NCBI RefSeq assembly: GCF_014695975.1
Contig: NZ_JACJPI010000076.1
Coordinates: 1 to 64,000 of the forward strand
Direction of reading: 5' to 3'
Source: Leptolyngbya sp. FACHB-321
GTDB taxonomy: Bacteria > Cyanobacteriota > Cyanobacteriia > Leptolyngbyales > Leptolyngbyaceae
Length of the DNA stretch: 64,000 bases
Shown: piece by piece, positions 44,378 through 53,941 of the stretch
How positions within the stretch are numbered: the stretch's first letter is position 1
Layout of the letters: every line of letters starts with the position of its first letter
The notes under the pieces: model-generated
What the model saw: the letters and a program-made list of their open reading frames with translations, nothing else
Told to the model about the DNA's origin: nothing
Database searches by the model: none
Position numbers and translations under genes: made by a program

Positions 44378-45103
44378 GTGCAGCAAGTGGGAGGCTCAGA
44401 CTGCCTTGAGGTGAAGGCATCGGTTGGTGTGCATGAGCGCGCCGCCATCAGGAAAGCGTGCCGCCGCGTTCCAGTATTACAAGGGATCGTGCCGCCTGCT
44501 GACATCACCCCAAAGTCAAAGCGCCGCTCCCAGGTAACAACCAAAAGGTTGATCGGTCTGCAACCAAGCGGCAATAAAGGGGTCAACCAGAAACCGGAAA
44601 AGAGAGTACGTGAAGCAATTTTCACCAGGGTTGAGTCAGGCTTGCGATCCCCCTTCAGAGGCTCTCGCAGGGAAGGCCAGTGCTATCACCCTCTAAACGA
44701 AATGGGTCGCCAGGATAGGCGCGAAAAACGGCAGCGACCGGGGCGCGGCTCTCAAAGTCAGAACCGTTGCAATCAGGCATTGACGCAGGCTGGAAACTGC
44801 GGTCCCACTGTTTGGCTTTGGGGGCAAAGCTTATGGCTGTCGTGCCCCTTGCCCTCGACGAAAAGCCCAGGACATGACTGGGTTGGCTGGCTGCCACAAG
44901 CCGCTTCTTTGGGATCGCGCCCGTCGTTCCGCCGTGGCTTAGTTTTAGTAACGAATGCTGCTGGCGCATGTATGACAATTGCTCCCCTAAGGAGACTACA
45001 AGGATAAGTGGGAACGAAAAAGCAGACAGCTTAGCGTTGGTCACCTTCTTGCCGTCCTGCCTATAGCAGATTCGCCACCCGCATCGACGACTCATTGAAC
45101 GCC
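44378..45103. other. 726 bases without a supported gene
   Basis: Long frames on both strands (plus 44150-45007, minus 44655-45107) overlap each other and neighbours and have Arg/Ser/Pro-rich, non-protein-like composition. No repeat recognised. Confidence 0.4.
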
Positions 45104-47941
45104 TCACAAACGCTCACTCAAGTTGACTACGACGGCAATAAATTCAGCTGGCTCCACTGGCTTGGGGACATGGGCTTGAAAGCCTGCCGCCAAGGCTTTG
45201 ATACGGTCTTCTGTACGAGCATAAGCGGTGAGGGCAATGGCTGGCATTTTGCCTCCCTGTGCTGGCGTTAAGGCGCGCACTTGCCGCATCAACATATACC
45301 CATCTTCCTCTGGCATGCCAATGTCACTGACTAAGAGGTCCGGCCTTTGCTCTAACGTGCTTTGAGTCAGGGTAGCTAACGCTTCCCTGGCGGATGTCAC
45401 GACGGTGACCGCTGCCCCACTTTGCCTCAAGAGTGTGGCTAGGAGTGCTCGGGCATCCGCTTCGTCATCGACAATCAAAACCTTTAACCCTGCCAAGCTG
45501 GGCGCATCGAGGACAGGAACCGTATCGCTGACGGTCGGATGCACACGTGCATGAGCGGTTGGTTCGGGGCGAAAGATTGTAATAGGTAAAGTGACCATGA
45601 ACGTCGTACCTTGTCCTTCCCCCGCACTCGCGACCTGCACGTGTCCACCATGGAGTTCAACTAAATGCCGCACAATGGCTAAGCCCAGACCCAACCCACC
45701 ATGCGTGCGAGTGGTGGTACTATCCGCTTGCTGTAAGCGCTCGAACACATAGGGTAGAAACTCGGGGCTAATACCCTGTCCGGTATCGCTGACTGTGATC
45801 TCCACGTGTGAATTAATGCGCTCTAAGCGCAACTGAATGCGACCGCCTTTCGGTGTGAACTTCACGGCATTGGACAACAAATTCCAAAACACTTGCTGCA
45901 GACGGTCCGGATCGCCCGAAATGGGTCCCGCAGCCGGGTCTAACAAACTTTGCAGGCGAAGGCTCTTGGCTTCTGCAGCCGGTCGAATCGAATCGAGCGC
46001 CGCCTCCAGCACCGAAACCAGCACCACAGGGCGCACATCCAGGCGAAGTTTGCCAGTAATGATCCGCGAGACATCTAACAGGTCATCAATCAATTGATTT
46101 TGCGCTCTGGCATTCCGCTCGATCGTCTCAAGCGCTCGCTGTTGCGTGGCTTCATCGAGTTGCTTGCCACGCAGCAGGGTGGCCCAGCCCAACATCGCAT
46201 TCAGGGGTGTCCGCAATTCATGGGAAACGGTTGCGAGAAACTCATCTTTCAGCCGATTGGCGCGGGCTAACGCCTCCGCTTGTTGACGTAGTAAGGCTTC
46301 AGTCTGCTTACTTTCCGTGAGATCCAACACAAAACAGACCCAGGCGAGTGCGTCGTTTTCAAGCCGTGCCGCTCCTAACAGAATTGGTAGCCGACTCCCA
46401 TCTTTACGAAAATATTCTTTCTCAAAGGGGGTACAGCTGCCGGTGATCGCCAGTGCTTGTAACACCTGCTGGTCTTGCTGAACATACTCTGGTGGTGTCA
46501 TCTCACTCCAGTTCAGGACTCCCTTGTGCAAGTCTTCACGGGTATAACCCACCATTTTGAGGAAGGCATCATTCGCCTCCAAAATCGTGCCGTTAGGACC
46601 GGCCAGAAGCACCCCAATCAGGTTGGCTTCTACGAGGCGACTGAAGCGGGCTTCGCTTTTCTGCAGTGCCAGCTGTTGTGTTCTTAAGTCTGCCGCTAGC
46701 GCTTCGGCTTGCCGCCGTGCCACCACTTGAGTGGTGACCTCAAAGCCAAAGGTGATAATCCCTTCGACTGCACCGTTCAGATCGAAGAGCGGCTGGTAGA
46801 CAAAGTTGAAAAACCCTTCCTCGAGCGTGCCGTTGCCCTGTCGATCCAAGCGAGCCGCTACTTCATTGCCGACAAACGGTTCTCCGGTGGCAAACACCTG
46901 ATCGAGCCGTTCAAAAAACCCTTGTCCCGCCACCTCAGGGAAAGCTTCCCGCACTGTGCGTCCGATCAAGGCTCGGTTGCCCACCAATTGACAAAAGAGC
47001 GGATTGGCAAACTCAAAGAGATGATCAGGACCACGATCGATACAAATCGAAGCCGGAGCCTGCACCAGGATCGAGTAAAGACGATTGCGCTGCACCTCTG
47101 CTTCGGCTCGGGCCGCTTGCTCTCGCAGCAGCGCCTGGTGACGTGCGACTTCTGCTTGCTTGCGTTCAGTGATATCCCGAGAAATGACTACTACAGCTTG
47201 GGTTGAGGGGTCTGTACTCAACGGCGTGAGAATATATTCGTAGGACCGTACCCCCTCGTCTGTCAGAAAATCAGTTTCACTTTTGAGTGATCGCCCGGTC
47301 GCCATCACTTTCTCTCGCTGGGCATCCACTGGCTCCATGAGCGCCGCTGGTAAACCAATGTCTCGCCATGTCTTGCCAAGTAAAGCATCGGGTGAAAAAC
47401 CGAGTACCTGAGCACCACCATCGCTGACATAGCCATAGCGTCCCGCTTGATCAAAAACGTAGATATGATCGACGGACGCGGCGAAAATTGCCTTTAACGT
47501 CTTTGCCTGTTCCTGCGACTGCAGAGCAAGTTGCCGATATTCTGCTTCACTGCTCCGTAGCTTTGACAACGTGCGCTCAAGGCGCTGCTTGGCTACCCGC
47601 AGGGCATCAGCGAGGACACTGATGAGCACGCCCTCTAGCAAAAATAAACTCAGCCGCGAGCCACTGACCCAGTTGAGCGAGAGGGAGTAAAGGGGTGGGA
47701 GAAAGTAGTAGGTGCTAATGAGCCCGGCTAAAGCAGTGGCAAACAGTCCCGGACCGAAGCCCCCAGACCAGGCGCTGACCATCACAGCACCAAAGAACAA
47801 CAGGAAAGGACTCTGAGTCATCGCTAGCACAGGGTCCAGTAGTAACATCAGCAGGGTTGCTAGCAAAACGCTGAGTCCAGCGAAGCTATAGTGCGATAGT
47901 TGAGAGCGTGTTAGCTTTGGCATCCTCTTCATTGCAATCAC
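45104..47941 (-). CDS. Membrane hybrid histidine kinase (DUF4118-PAS3-HisKA-HATPase-REC)
   Basis: 945 aa. Residues 15-115 form four helices with FLLFFGAVMVSAWSGGFGPG and TYYFLPPLYSLSLNW, the DUF4118 module known from KdpD. Three PAS domains follow (about 145-270, 285-410, 425-550). HisKA has ATVSHELRTPLNAMLGWATL and the ATPase core NLLSNAVKFT, DTGQGISPEF and GGLGLGLAIV. The C-terminal receiver (about 820-940) has LIVDDEADAR and phospho-Asp in LLVSDIGMPEEDG. The domain order after the PAS is that of the first gene in the window, and the receiver resembles that at 48800. Start: Met 1, 4 or 7 are all possible. Confidence 0.9.
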   Translation of the reverse strand: MIAMKRMPKLTRSQLSHYSFAGLSVLLATLLMLLLDPVLAMTQSPFLLFFGAVMVSAWSGGFGPGLFATALAGLISTYYFLPPLYSLSLNWVSGSRLSLFLLEGVLISVLADALRVAKQRLERTLSKLRSSEAEYRQLALQSQEQAKTLKAIFAASVDHIYVFDQAGRYGYVSDGGAQVLGFSPDALLGKTWRDIGLPAALMEPVDAQREKVMATGRSLKSETDFLTDEGVRSYEYILTPLSTDPSTQAVVVISRDITERKQAEVARHQALLREQAARAEAEVQRNRLYSILVQAPASICIDRGPDHLFEFANPLFCQLVGNRALIGRTVREAFPEVAGQGFFERLDQVFATGEPFVGNEVAARLDRQGNGTLEEGFFNFVYQPLFDLNGAVEGIITFGFEVTTQVVARRQAEALAADLRTQQLALQKSEARFSRLVEANLIGVLLAGPNGTILEANDAFLKMVGYTREDLHKGVLNWSEMTPPEYVQQDQQVLQALAITGSCTPFEKEYFRKDGSRLPILLGAARLENDALAWVCFVLDLTESKQTEALLRQQAEALARANRLKDEFLATVSHELRTPLNAMLGWATLLRGKQLDEATQQRALETIERNARAQNQLIDDLLDVSRIITGKLRLDVRPVVLVSVLEAALDSIRPAAEAKSLRLQSLLDPAAGPISGDPDRLQQVFWNLLSNAVKFTPKGGRIQLRLERINSHVEITVSDTGQGISPEFLPYVFERLQQADSTTTRTHGGLGLGLAIVRHLVELHGGHVQVASAGEGQGTTFMVTLPITIFRPEPTAHARVHPTVSDTVPVLDAPSLAGLKVLIVDDEADARALLATLLRQSGAAVTVVTSAREALATLTQSTLEQRPDLLVSDIGMPEEDGYMLMRQVRALTPAQGGKMPAIALTAYARTEDRIKALAAGFQAHVPKPVEPAEFIAVVVNLSERL

Positions 47942-48346
47942 GTGCGGCGCTTCTAGAGCGGGAGGTGGTCAGACGGCTCCCGCCCCAGAAGCGCACAGAT
48001 AAGGGGCTGACACCGTTCTAGGCCATTCGATATCACAGCTCCCAGCACCTTCGCCAGGAAGGGACTCTAGTCATCAATCTTCCATCAAAATAAGCGTTTG
48101 GACGACATTTGAGCAGTGATCAAGACACCTTAACGCCTTAGGAGGGCTGATCATCTAGGATTGATCGAGCAGATGAGACCGGAGTAAACAACCATTGATC
48201 AGTTCTACTGAAGTAGAAAAAATTAGTGCCAGCACTGACCGCCTTCTTAGAGGAACGGTCGTCTAGCCTACATAGTCGGATCATGAGGTGCAGAAGGCAG
48301 TCAGTTGACTTGCGTGCCGTGTTCGTCTCTTGCGATGTCAAAATAA
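47942..48346. other. Intergenic containing repeat Y
   Basis: 405 bases upstream of the divergent kinase and receiver genes. Apart from the repeat at 48067-48222 nothing was identified. Confidence 0.4.
48067..48222 (+). repeat. Dispersed non-coding repeat Y
   Basis: Counterpart of repeat X at 41437-41592, same orientation. Shares GTTTGGACGACATTTGAGCA-like and AGTTCTACTGAAGTAGAAAAA-like blocks. Confidence 0.55.
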
Positions 48347-48745
48347 GCCGCTGTAGCTAGGCTTCAGCCACTTAAGGAGATTCAAGTACTGCTGGTAGAG
48401 GATGAGCCAGCTATCGCGGTGTTGCTGACCGATTTACTCGAAGCCAAAGGAGCCGTCGTTACTGTCACGACTACTGCTCTCGAAGCCTTGCAAGTGCTCA
48501 ACAAACAGTGCCCACAGATCCTGGTTTGCAATCTGCGCTTACCAGACCTAGACGGTAGACAGTGGCTCGAGCAAGTGCGTCAAGCACCGAATACGGGTAT
48601 CCGTCAGCTACCAGCGATTGCTGTCACGTCTTAGAGCCGAGAGTACAGTGCCGCTGCCGCTTGCAGTGCTGGTTTTGACTACTGGCTCGCCAAGCCCATC
48701 GAGCCAGAACGCTTGGTAGAAGCAATTTTGCAGCTCATTGCCTAG
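48347..48745 (+). pseudogene. Receiver-domain protein with an in-frame TAG
   Basis: The frame is open from 48347 (after a TAA) and reads LKEIQVLLVEDEPAIAVLLT, then QILVCNLRLPDLDGRQWLEQ and ROLPAIAVTS-type sequence (RQLPAIAVTS) to TAG at 48632-48634. The same frame then supplies the missing end of the domain, SREYSAAAACSAGFDYWLAK and PIEPERLVEAILQLIA, with the conserved Lys-Pro, before TAG at 48743. The normal phospho-Asp position is Asn (VCNLRLPD), so it may have been a non-phosphorylated receiver even when intact. No ATG is visible; it may be the tail of a lost hybrid kinase. A second receiver gene follows at 48800. Confidence 0.75.
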
Positions 48746-48799
48746 CGGTAGAAAAAGAGGGTAAAATCTGCTTGCAGCGTTTCAATCAGCAGAGAGTAC

Positions 48800-49255
48800 A
48801 TGACCGCAATGGCACCGTCGCATCACTTACAGGGTGTGCCCATACTGGTGCTGGATGATGACCCAGACTCCCTGGCGCTGCTCACGTTTGCACTCAGGCT
48901 GGAGGGTGCGGTGGTCAGCGCTACAAACAGTGTTGCAGCGGCTCAGACCAGTTTTTTAGCCCAGCCTCCGCAACTAGTCGTAAGTGATCTTGCGCTGCCC
49001 GGCACTACTGGTTATGACTTCATCGCCTGGCTAAGAGCGCTGAGTCCGGTTGCCGGGGGGCGAGTGCCAGTGCTAGCCTTGACCGCGATGGCAAGTGCAG
49101 CGGACCGTCAGCAAGCCTTAGAGGCTGGGTTCAGTGAACACCTCACGAAGCCAGTCGATCTAGCGTTACTGCTGGCGGTGCTCAAGCAGTTGCTGCAGAG
49201 TGCTCAGCCCAGCCAAGGGCTAGAAGCGCCAGAGGACAGCACTGCTGTCCCTTAA
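48800..49255 (+). CDS. Stand-alone receiver-domain protein
   Basis: 151 aa: a single receiver domain (about 12-130) with the acidic pair in LVLDDDPDS, phospho-Asp in LVVSDLALPGTTGYDF, Thr in LALTAMAS and Lys in HLTKPVDLA, then a short tail. No output domain, so it acts as a phosphotransfer intermediate or by protein contact. The sequence is close in style to the receivers of the hybrid kinases at 1 and 45104, from which it may descend. It follows the broken receiver gene. Confidence 0.85.
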   Translation: MTAMAPSHHLQGVPILVLDDDPDSLALLTFALRLEGAVVSATNSVAAAQTSFLAQPPQLVVSDLALPGTTGYDFIAWLRALSPVAGGRVPVLALTAMASAADRQQALEAGFSEHLTKPVDLALLLAVLKQLLQSAQPSQGLEAPEDSTAVP

Positions 49256-49496
49256 AAAGCCTTTGGTGCAGTCGTGCAAGGCAACGCTTTGCAGTCAAAC
49301 AGAAGCTGAGTAGCGGTGCTCAATCACGCTCTGTCTTGCCTGAGGGTCTGGTAACGGTGCGTGTTAAAAGGAGCCTGTTGTCTCAAAGTGGTTGCCTGAT
49401 TTGAAAGTGTGATCGCTTGAAGGCAGCACCACGAAGAGGGAAGACTACAGCAGTAGATTAATCCTTCAGCCAGCCCTCCTGTAAGAGCGTTCCTGT

Positions 49497-49917
49497 ATGA
49501 CTACTCCCTTCTCCAACTTTGGTTGGCATACAGTGCTGGTGTTTGCGGTGCCGACCGGTGCACTGACCCAGGATGAATTGGGGCAGGCGATCCCGAAAAG
49601 CAACCGTATCAAAGTCATGGCACCGCTCAAAGTCAAACCGCTGACGTTTGCGCACAGCCGGATTCAGCGTCCGCCAGGCATGGACGAGCGCGCCCTGCTG
49701 CTTGAAGGCTACTGCCTGGAGCCAGTACCATTGCCACACAGCATCTTGCCTCAAACTTGGGCGGAAGCCACCTGGAGCGGTCAACCAGGGTTACTTCTAC
49801 CTCACGGACCCCATTAACCCACCTTACGGCAGGGAAGGGCTGGGGGCGCTTTTAGAGGAGAGCGCTGGGACTAAAATGATAGGCTGGTTTCAAACGTCGA
49901 GGGCTGAGTATGCCTAA
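49497..49917 (+). pseudogene. Hypothetical protein with a frameshift near its C-terminus
   Basis: The ATG at 49497 begins MTTPFSNFGWHTVLVFAVPT and stays open to about 49780 (…LPQTWAEATWSG). In that frame it soon stops at 49817. One frame over, the bases from about 49778 read NQGYFYLTDPINPPYGREGL, ALLEESAGTKMIGWFQTSRA to TAA at 49915-49917, overlapping the ATG of the next gene (49910) by 8 bp. That coupling and the protein-like sequence suggest the second frame is the true C-terminus. The family is unknown. Confidence 0.55.
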
Positions 49918-50743
49918 GTTAGGCGATGACGAAGCGGTAGCGGCACGGCTGCCTGCTGGAGCGAGACTTGTGGTCGAGCGTCAGCCGCTGAAGCAAGCAA
50001 CGGCAACACCTGTTTCCGACAGAGAGCCCTCCGGTGCACTACGGCGTCGGCATCAAAAGCGACTGCGCGAGTATGTGGACCTGCTGTTGCGCGCGCTGCA
50101 GGCCTTTCTAGGGGTCGCCCCGGTACGACAGTCAGCCGAAACGTCCAGCTCATTCTCTGCACCCAGGAGCAGCGAACGCCATGTGCAGCATTGGGACGTT
50201 GATGGGCAGCAGGGTGGGTACTGCCAGGTGGATGGTGGCGCTGGGCTTACGTTCCCACTGGTCTCTTTTCAGCCCCATCACGACAGGGTGCTGCTCACCT
50301 TCACGGTGCCGTACGACCAGGTGCGCGAAGCTAACCGCTGGTCTTTAAGCTTGGAAGGCAGCGCCATCATCTTTGGTGAAGTGCTGGAGTTGAGACAGTG
50401 GCAAGACGACCTCGCTTTCACCGTGCTCCTGCATCCTGAAGCCAGCGAAGTGAAAGCACAGGCGGGTGGTGGCGTCCGGTATCACTTGGCGGTGCCGACT
50501 GGACGCTATCGGCATGAGTTGGCAGCGTATGAGCGGCGGCTAGAGCGGGCTGGTTTGCTACTTGAGCGCCTTAAAGCACTGGAGCAACTGCGGCAGGAGC
50601 GGTCGCGCCTAACAGTCAAACAACCGGCTCGCTGCCAAGGCTGTCGCCACCGGCATGGGCGCTCTTATGGCGGGACGCTCCTGGTCTGTGGGATGCATCC
50701 TTATGGTAATGGCGAAGGCTGTAGTGACTTTGAAGCGCAGTAG
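49910..50743 (+). CDS. Hypothetical protein with C-terminal Cys-rich motif
   Basis: 277 aa. The N-terminal third is Arg/Ala-rich and probably partly disordered, the middle is beta-rich (VLLTFTVPYDQVREANRWSL), and a coiled segment (about 205-240) leads to a C-terminal knuckle: CQGC, then VCGMHPYG and GCSDFE. The pattern C-x2-C...C-x2-HP...C-x-D-[FY] is shared with the protein at 2037-2399 and other cyanobacterial proteins. Probably metal binding; function unknown. Its start overlaps the upstream gene's end, implying translational coupling. Confidence 0.65.
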   Translation: MPKLGDDEAVAARLPAGARLVVERQPLKQATATPVSDREPSGALRRRHQKRLREYVDLLLRALQAFLGVAPVRQSAETSSSFSAPRSSERHVQHWDVDGQQGGYCQVDGGAGLTFPLVSFQPHHDRVLLTFTVPYDQVREANRWSLSLEGSAIIFGEVLELRQWQDDLAFTVLLHPEASEVKAQAGGGVRYHLAVPTGRYRHELAAYERRLERAGLLLERLKALEQLRQERSRLTVKQPARCQGCRHRHGRSYGGTLLVCGMHPYGNGEGCSDFEAQ

Positions 50744-50814
50744 TGGAGAGAGCCTGACTGACAAGCGTTCAATCGAGTGGCACGGCGACTGGCCTAAACG
50801 CCTGCGGTCTTTCC

Positions 50815-53061
50815 TCACGGCGCACTGCTAGAGGGCTGCCTCTGACTCTGTTCTGGAGTGGCTTGACGGATGGGAATTTCAATCACAAACTTCGCCCCCT
50901 GCCCCGGTGTGGAGTGGCAAGACAACTGCCCCCCATGCTTTTCAGTCACGATTTGATAACTAATCGATAAGCCTAACCCAGTGCCCTTGCCAATGGCTTT
51001 TGTCGTAAAGAACGGATTGAACAGGTGCGCTTGTGCTATGGCCGTAATACCCGACCCATTATCCGCGATGGTGATCTGCACGCGGTCTTGACCGACCACA
51101 GCGGTATGGAGCCACAGTGTATTTGGTTCTGCTACGAGCGCCTCAAAGGACTGCCCCTGATTCGCTTCCTCAAACGCATCGATCGCATTACTCAGAATGT
51201 TCATAAAGACTTGATTGAGCTGTCCGGCATAACACTCCACTAGCGGTAAGGGACCGTAGTCTTTCACCACCTGAATCTCGGGTCGTTCGGCTCGTGCCTT
51301 GAAGCGGTGCCGCAGAATCACCAGCGTATTCTCAATGCCCTCGTGAATATCCACTGCCTTAAACTCCGCTTCATCCAACCGTGAGAAGTTGCGTAGCGAC
51401 AGCACAATTTCGCGAATGCGTTCTGTCCCCACCTTCATCGATTGCAACATTTTGACCAGATCCGTGAGCAAAAACGCCAAATCAGCGTCCTCCACGGCCG
51501 CCTGCAAGTCCTGCAGTGGCTGCGGGTAAGCGCTCTAATAGCGTTGCAGCAGACCCACTAGCTCCTGTGTATATTCCTCGACATGGTTCAAATTGCCATG
51601 AATGAAATTGACGGGGTTATTAATTTCATGGGCGACGCCAGCCACCATTTGACCGAGTGCCGACATCTTCTCGCTCTGCACCATTTGGGTCTGCGTCTGG
51701 TGCAACGCTTTGAGCGTGGTTTGGAGTTGGCGATTGTTGCGGCTGAGTTCGTGAGTGCGTTGGTCCACCCGGTGCTCTAACTTGGCGTTGCTTGCCTCGA
51801 GGGCGTGGAATGAGTCGCGCAGTTGACCGGCCATGGCGTTGAACGACAGAGACAGACTGCTGAGTTCTTGAATACCTTGAGCTTCGACCCGCTGATCGAG
51901 GTCGCCCGCGGCGATCGCCCGCGTCGCAGCACTGAGGCGGAGGATCGGGCGCGTAATCCAGCGTGAGGTGTAGAAGCCGAGCAGGGTGGCACCCGCCAGG
52001 GCGGCCAAACACAAGAGTAGGGTGGTGCGCGTGTTGGCGTTGATTTGGGACATGAAAGCGCTTTCGGGGACGCTGACGACGACCAACCAATCCAAGCCGT
52101 ACGGGTCACGCCAGGGAGCCACCCGCACGTAATGGGATTCGCCCTGCAAGTCAATTTGCAGTGTTTCGTTTGCCAGGGTGCCAAACCCGTGGAAGCGTTG
52201 CTGGAGTTGTTGGGCGACGGCTTGGATGGTAGCGTCGGTGCTGTCGCTCGCGTTTAACCGCTGAATCTCATCTTTAACCACTTTGAAGGGTGGGGCTTTG
52301 CCAGAATTGGCAATCAAGGTGCCGTTACGCTCCACGATAAACACGTGCCCAGAGGCACTGACTTCTAATTTTTTTAAGAACTCACTCAGCTTCAGCAGAT
52401 GGATATCGATGGCCAGCGTGCCTAGGAAGCGCTGCTGCGCATCGTAAAGGGGGCGACCGGCTGAGGCCGCAATATAAGGATGATTGGGATAGTTGAGGGT
52501 ATAAATACGTGACCAGAGAGGCTTTTGTGCTTTCGCGGTCTCGGTGTACCAGGGTTCGGTGAGGTGGTTCCAGGTAAAGGTCGCCGCAATCTGGGTACGG
52601 TGCCCCTGCGGATCGGTCGCATAGCTGGTCGCCTGATAAGGTGGCTTGCCATCCCAGTCATCAATGACGAGGTTTTTGCCATCGTAGCGTCCAGCACCGC
52701 CGCCTTCGCCTGTACTCAAGCCAAAGCCGATATAGGTAAGGTCATAGGCTTGCATCTGATGCCAAAAATACTTGCTAACCGTCTGGCGATCACGCACGTT
52801 CAGCAAACCTAGCCGCACAGCATCGGCGTTCATCTGGTTCAACTTATGGGGAAGCGACAAATAAGACGTTAAATGTTGATCCACCGAACGGCTCGTGCGT
52901 GCCATCAATTGGTCTGCTAGCTCGTTGACCGCTTGCTGTCCATTGCGGAGCGAGAGGTAGCCCACCAACCCCACTGCCCCAAAGATTTGCAGCACGAACG
53001 GTACGATGAGCACAAATTGCAGCGGCAGTCCTTGCAACTTGTGAAAGGGGAGCGCCTTCAT
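50815..53061 (-). pseudogene. Cache-HAMP sensor histidine kinase with one in-frame TAG
   Basis: One continuous frame of 748 codons broken only by TAG at 51537-51535. Before it: TM1 (about 17-38), a Cache-type extracellular domain (40-340), TM2 (about 345-367), HAMP, coiled coil, and HisKA with [20 protein letters not shown] ending ELVGLLQRY. After it, in frame: SAYPQPLQDLQAAVEDADLA, then VGTERIREIVLSLRNFSRLD and the ATPase core (NILSNAIDAFEE, IADNGSGI, GKGTGLGLSISYQIV). Homologues run straight through this point. CAG to TAG would account for it. As read, the product lacks the ATP-binding domain, or an ATPase fragment starts internally near 51507. Confidence 0.88.
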
Positions 53062-53181
53062 AAAATATTTTTTTGTATAAAGAGTAACTAACTTTAGGGT
53101 GCCCGCTTCGCTTTTGGTCCGCTCAGTCGTCTTGCTGACCCTGCACAGCCGTTTTGCTGAATCACCCCTCTGACACCGCCG

Positions 53182-53394
53182 CTAGAAATGGCACGACGCC
53201 CGTCGGTTACCAACGTTAAGCTTGGGCGTGCGGTCAAAGTTGTTGACGTTGAAGCTGGCATCGCAAGCAGGCACGAGCGCCAGACGCCCGTTTAATGGGT
53301 AGTAAGACGAGGCTTCCAGTGCATCAATCGCGCTACCGTTACCGCCACCCGCAACGAAGTACTGACGACCACTAACGATAGCGATCGGTACCAC
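53182..53394 (-). CDS. Possible small protein, weakly supported
   Basis: A 70-codon frame reads IAIVSGRQYFVAGGGNGSAI and LALVPACDASFNVNNFDRTP, and open sequence continues upstream to about 53440 (GKQGALGTLTFVV). Composition is protein-like, but no family is recognised and no ribosome site is seen. It could be the tail of a decayed gene. Confidence 0.3.
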   Translation of the reverse strand: MVPIAIVSGRQYFVAGGGNGSAIDALEASSYYPLNGRLALVPACDASFNVNNFDRTPKLNVGNRRASCHF

Positions 53395-53478
53395 AAACGT
53401 CAGCGTGCCCAGCGCCCCTTGCTTGCCTAAAGCGGGGGAGGCGACACCGACTTGAAACCTTAGTCACTTGGTGGTCTG

Positions 53479-53513
53479 CACACTTACGATCGCTCTTAGT
53501 GATCGCAAGTGTG
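53479..53513. terminator. Imperfect hairpin downstream of the 53597 gene
   Basis: CACACTTACGATCGC pairs with the inverted GTGATCGCAAGTGTG with two mismatches and a short loop. On the minus strand it lies about 85 nt after the stop of the gene at 53597-53941. There is no clear T-run. Confidence 0.35.
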
Positions 53514-53596
53514 ACCATGCGTACCGGCTACGATGACCTTAAATTCAGGTGTACGGCGGTCAGAGACCGGCACTGCCGCCGCTTGAGGTGCGCGTT

Positions 53597-53941
53597 TCAC
53601 TCAGACTGGGACTGGGCTGCCTGATGGCGCAGTGCCGCCTCGCGATTGCGTTGTGCCAGTTTCACTAAATCAACCTGTTGCTGTTCGTCCAACAGCTGCT
53701 CGCGCTGCAGAAATTCCGTGAGCACCTGAGCAAGCGCCGCTTCCAGCGGTCGCAGCTGGTCACTTAACCAATGGTGCGTCGTGGCGGCTTCTGGCACTAA
53801 CACCAAGCAATCTTCCTGGGTGTAGCGGCGAAACTGGCGGACGCGGCGAAACAAATCGACCAGGTGCGCCGGACATTCGCAAGCAATTACCTCGGCGGCT
53901 TCACAAATCACTTGCAGTTGCTCGTCGGAAAAATCTGACAT
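53597..53941 (-). CDS. Conserved cyanobacterial small helical protein
   Basis: 114 aa, all helical by eye, no membrane segment. It reads FSDEQLQVICEAAEVIACEC, then PAHLVDLFRRVRQFRRYTQE and WLSDQLRPLEAALAQVLTEF. I recognise this pattern as a conserved family in cyanobacteria often near sensor-kinase genes; its biochemical role is not known. Two close Cys (ACEC) may matter. It is transcribed alone here, toward the Cache kinase gene. Confidence 0.75.
   Translation of the reverse strand: MSDFSDEQLQVICEAAEVIACECPAHLVDLFRRVRQFRRYTQEDCLVLVPEAATTHHWLSDQLRPLEAALAQVLTEFLQREQLLDEQQQVDLVKLAQRNREAALRHQAAQSQSE

Noticed and set aside
44150-45007. Long plus-strand open frame of 285 codons
   Set aside because: It overlaps the real minus-strand gene at 43757-44377 and its translation is basic and low in hydrophobic residues, without any family resemblance.
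51535-51537. Reassignment of TAG as a sense codon in this organism
   Set aside because: Intact genes here end normally with TAG (for example the CheB-like gene at 5518-5520 and the NACHT gene at 7457-7459), so the internal TAGs are better explained as mutations, errors or local readthrough.
51626-52184. Arg/Pro-rich minus-strand open frames overlapping the Cache-HAMP kinase
   Set aside because: Shadow frames in GC-rich coding DNA; the HAMP and coiled-coil sequence in the main frame is unambiguous.
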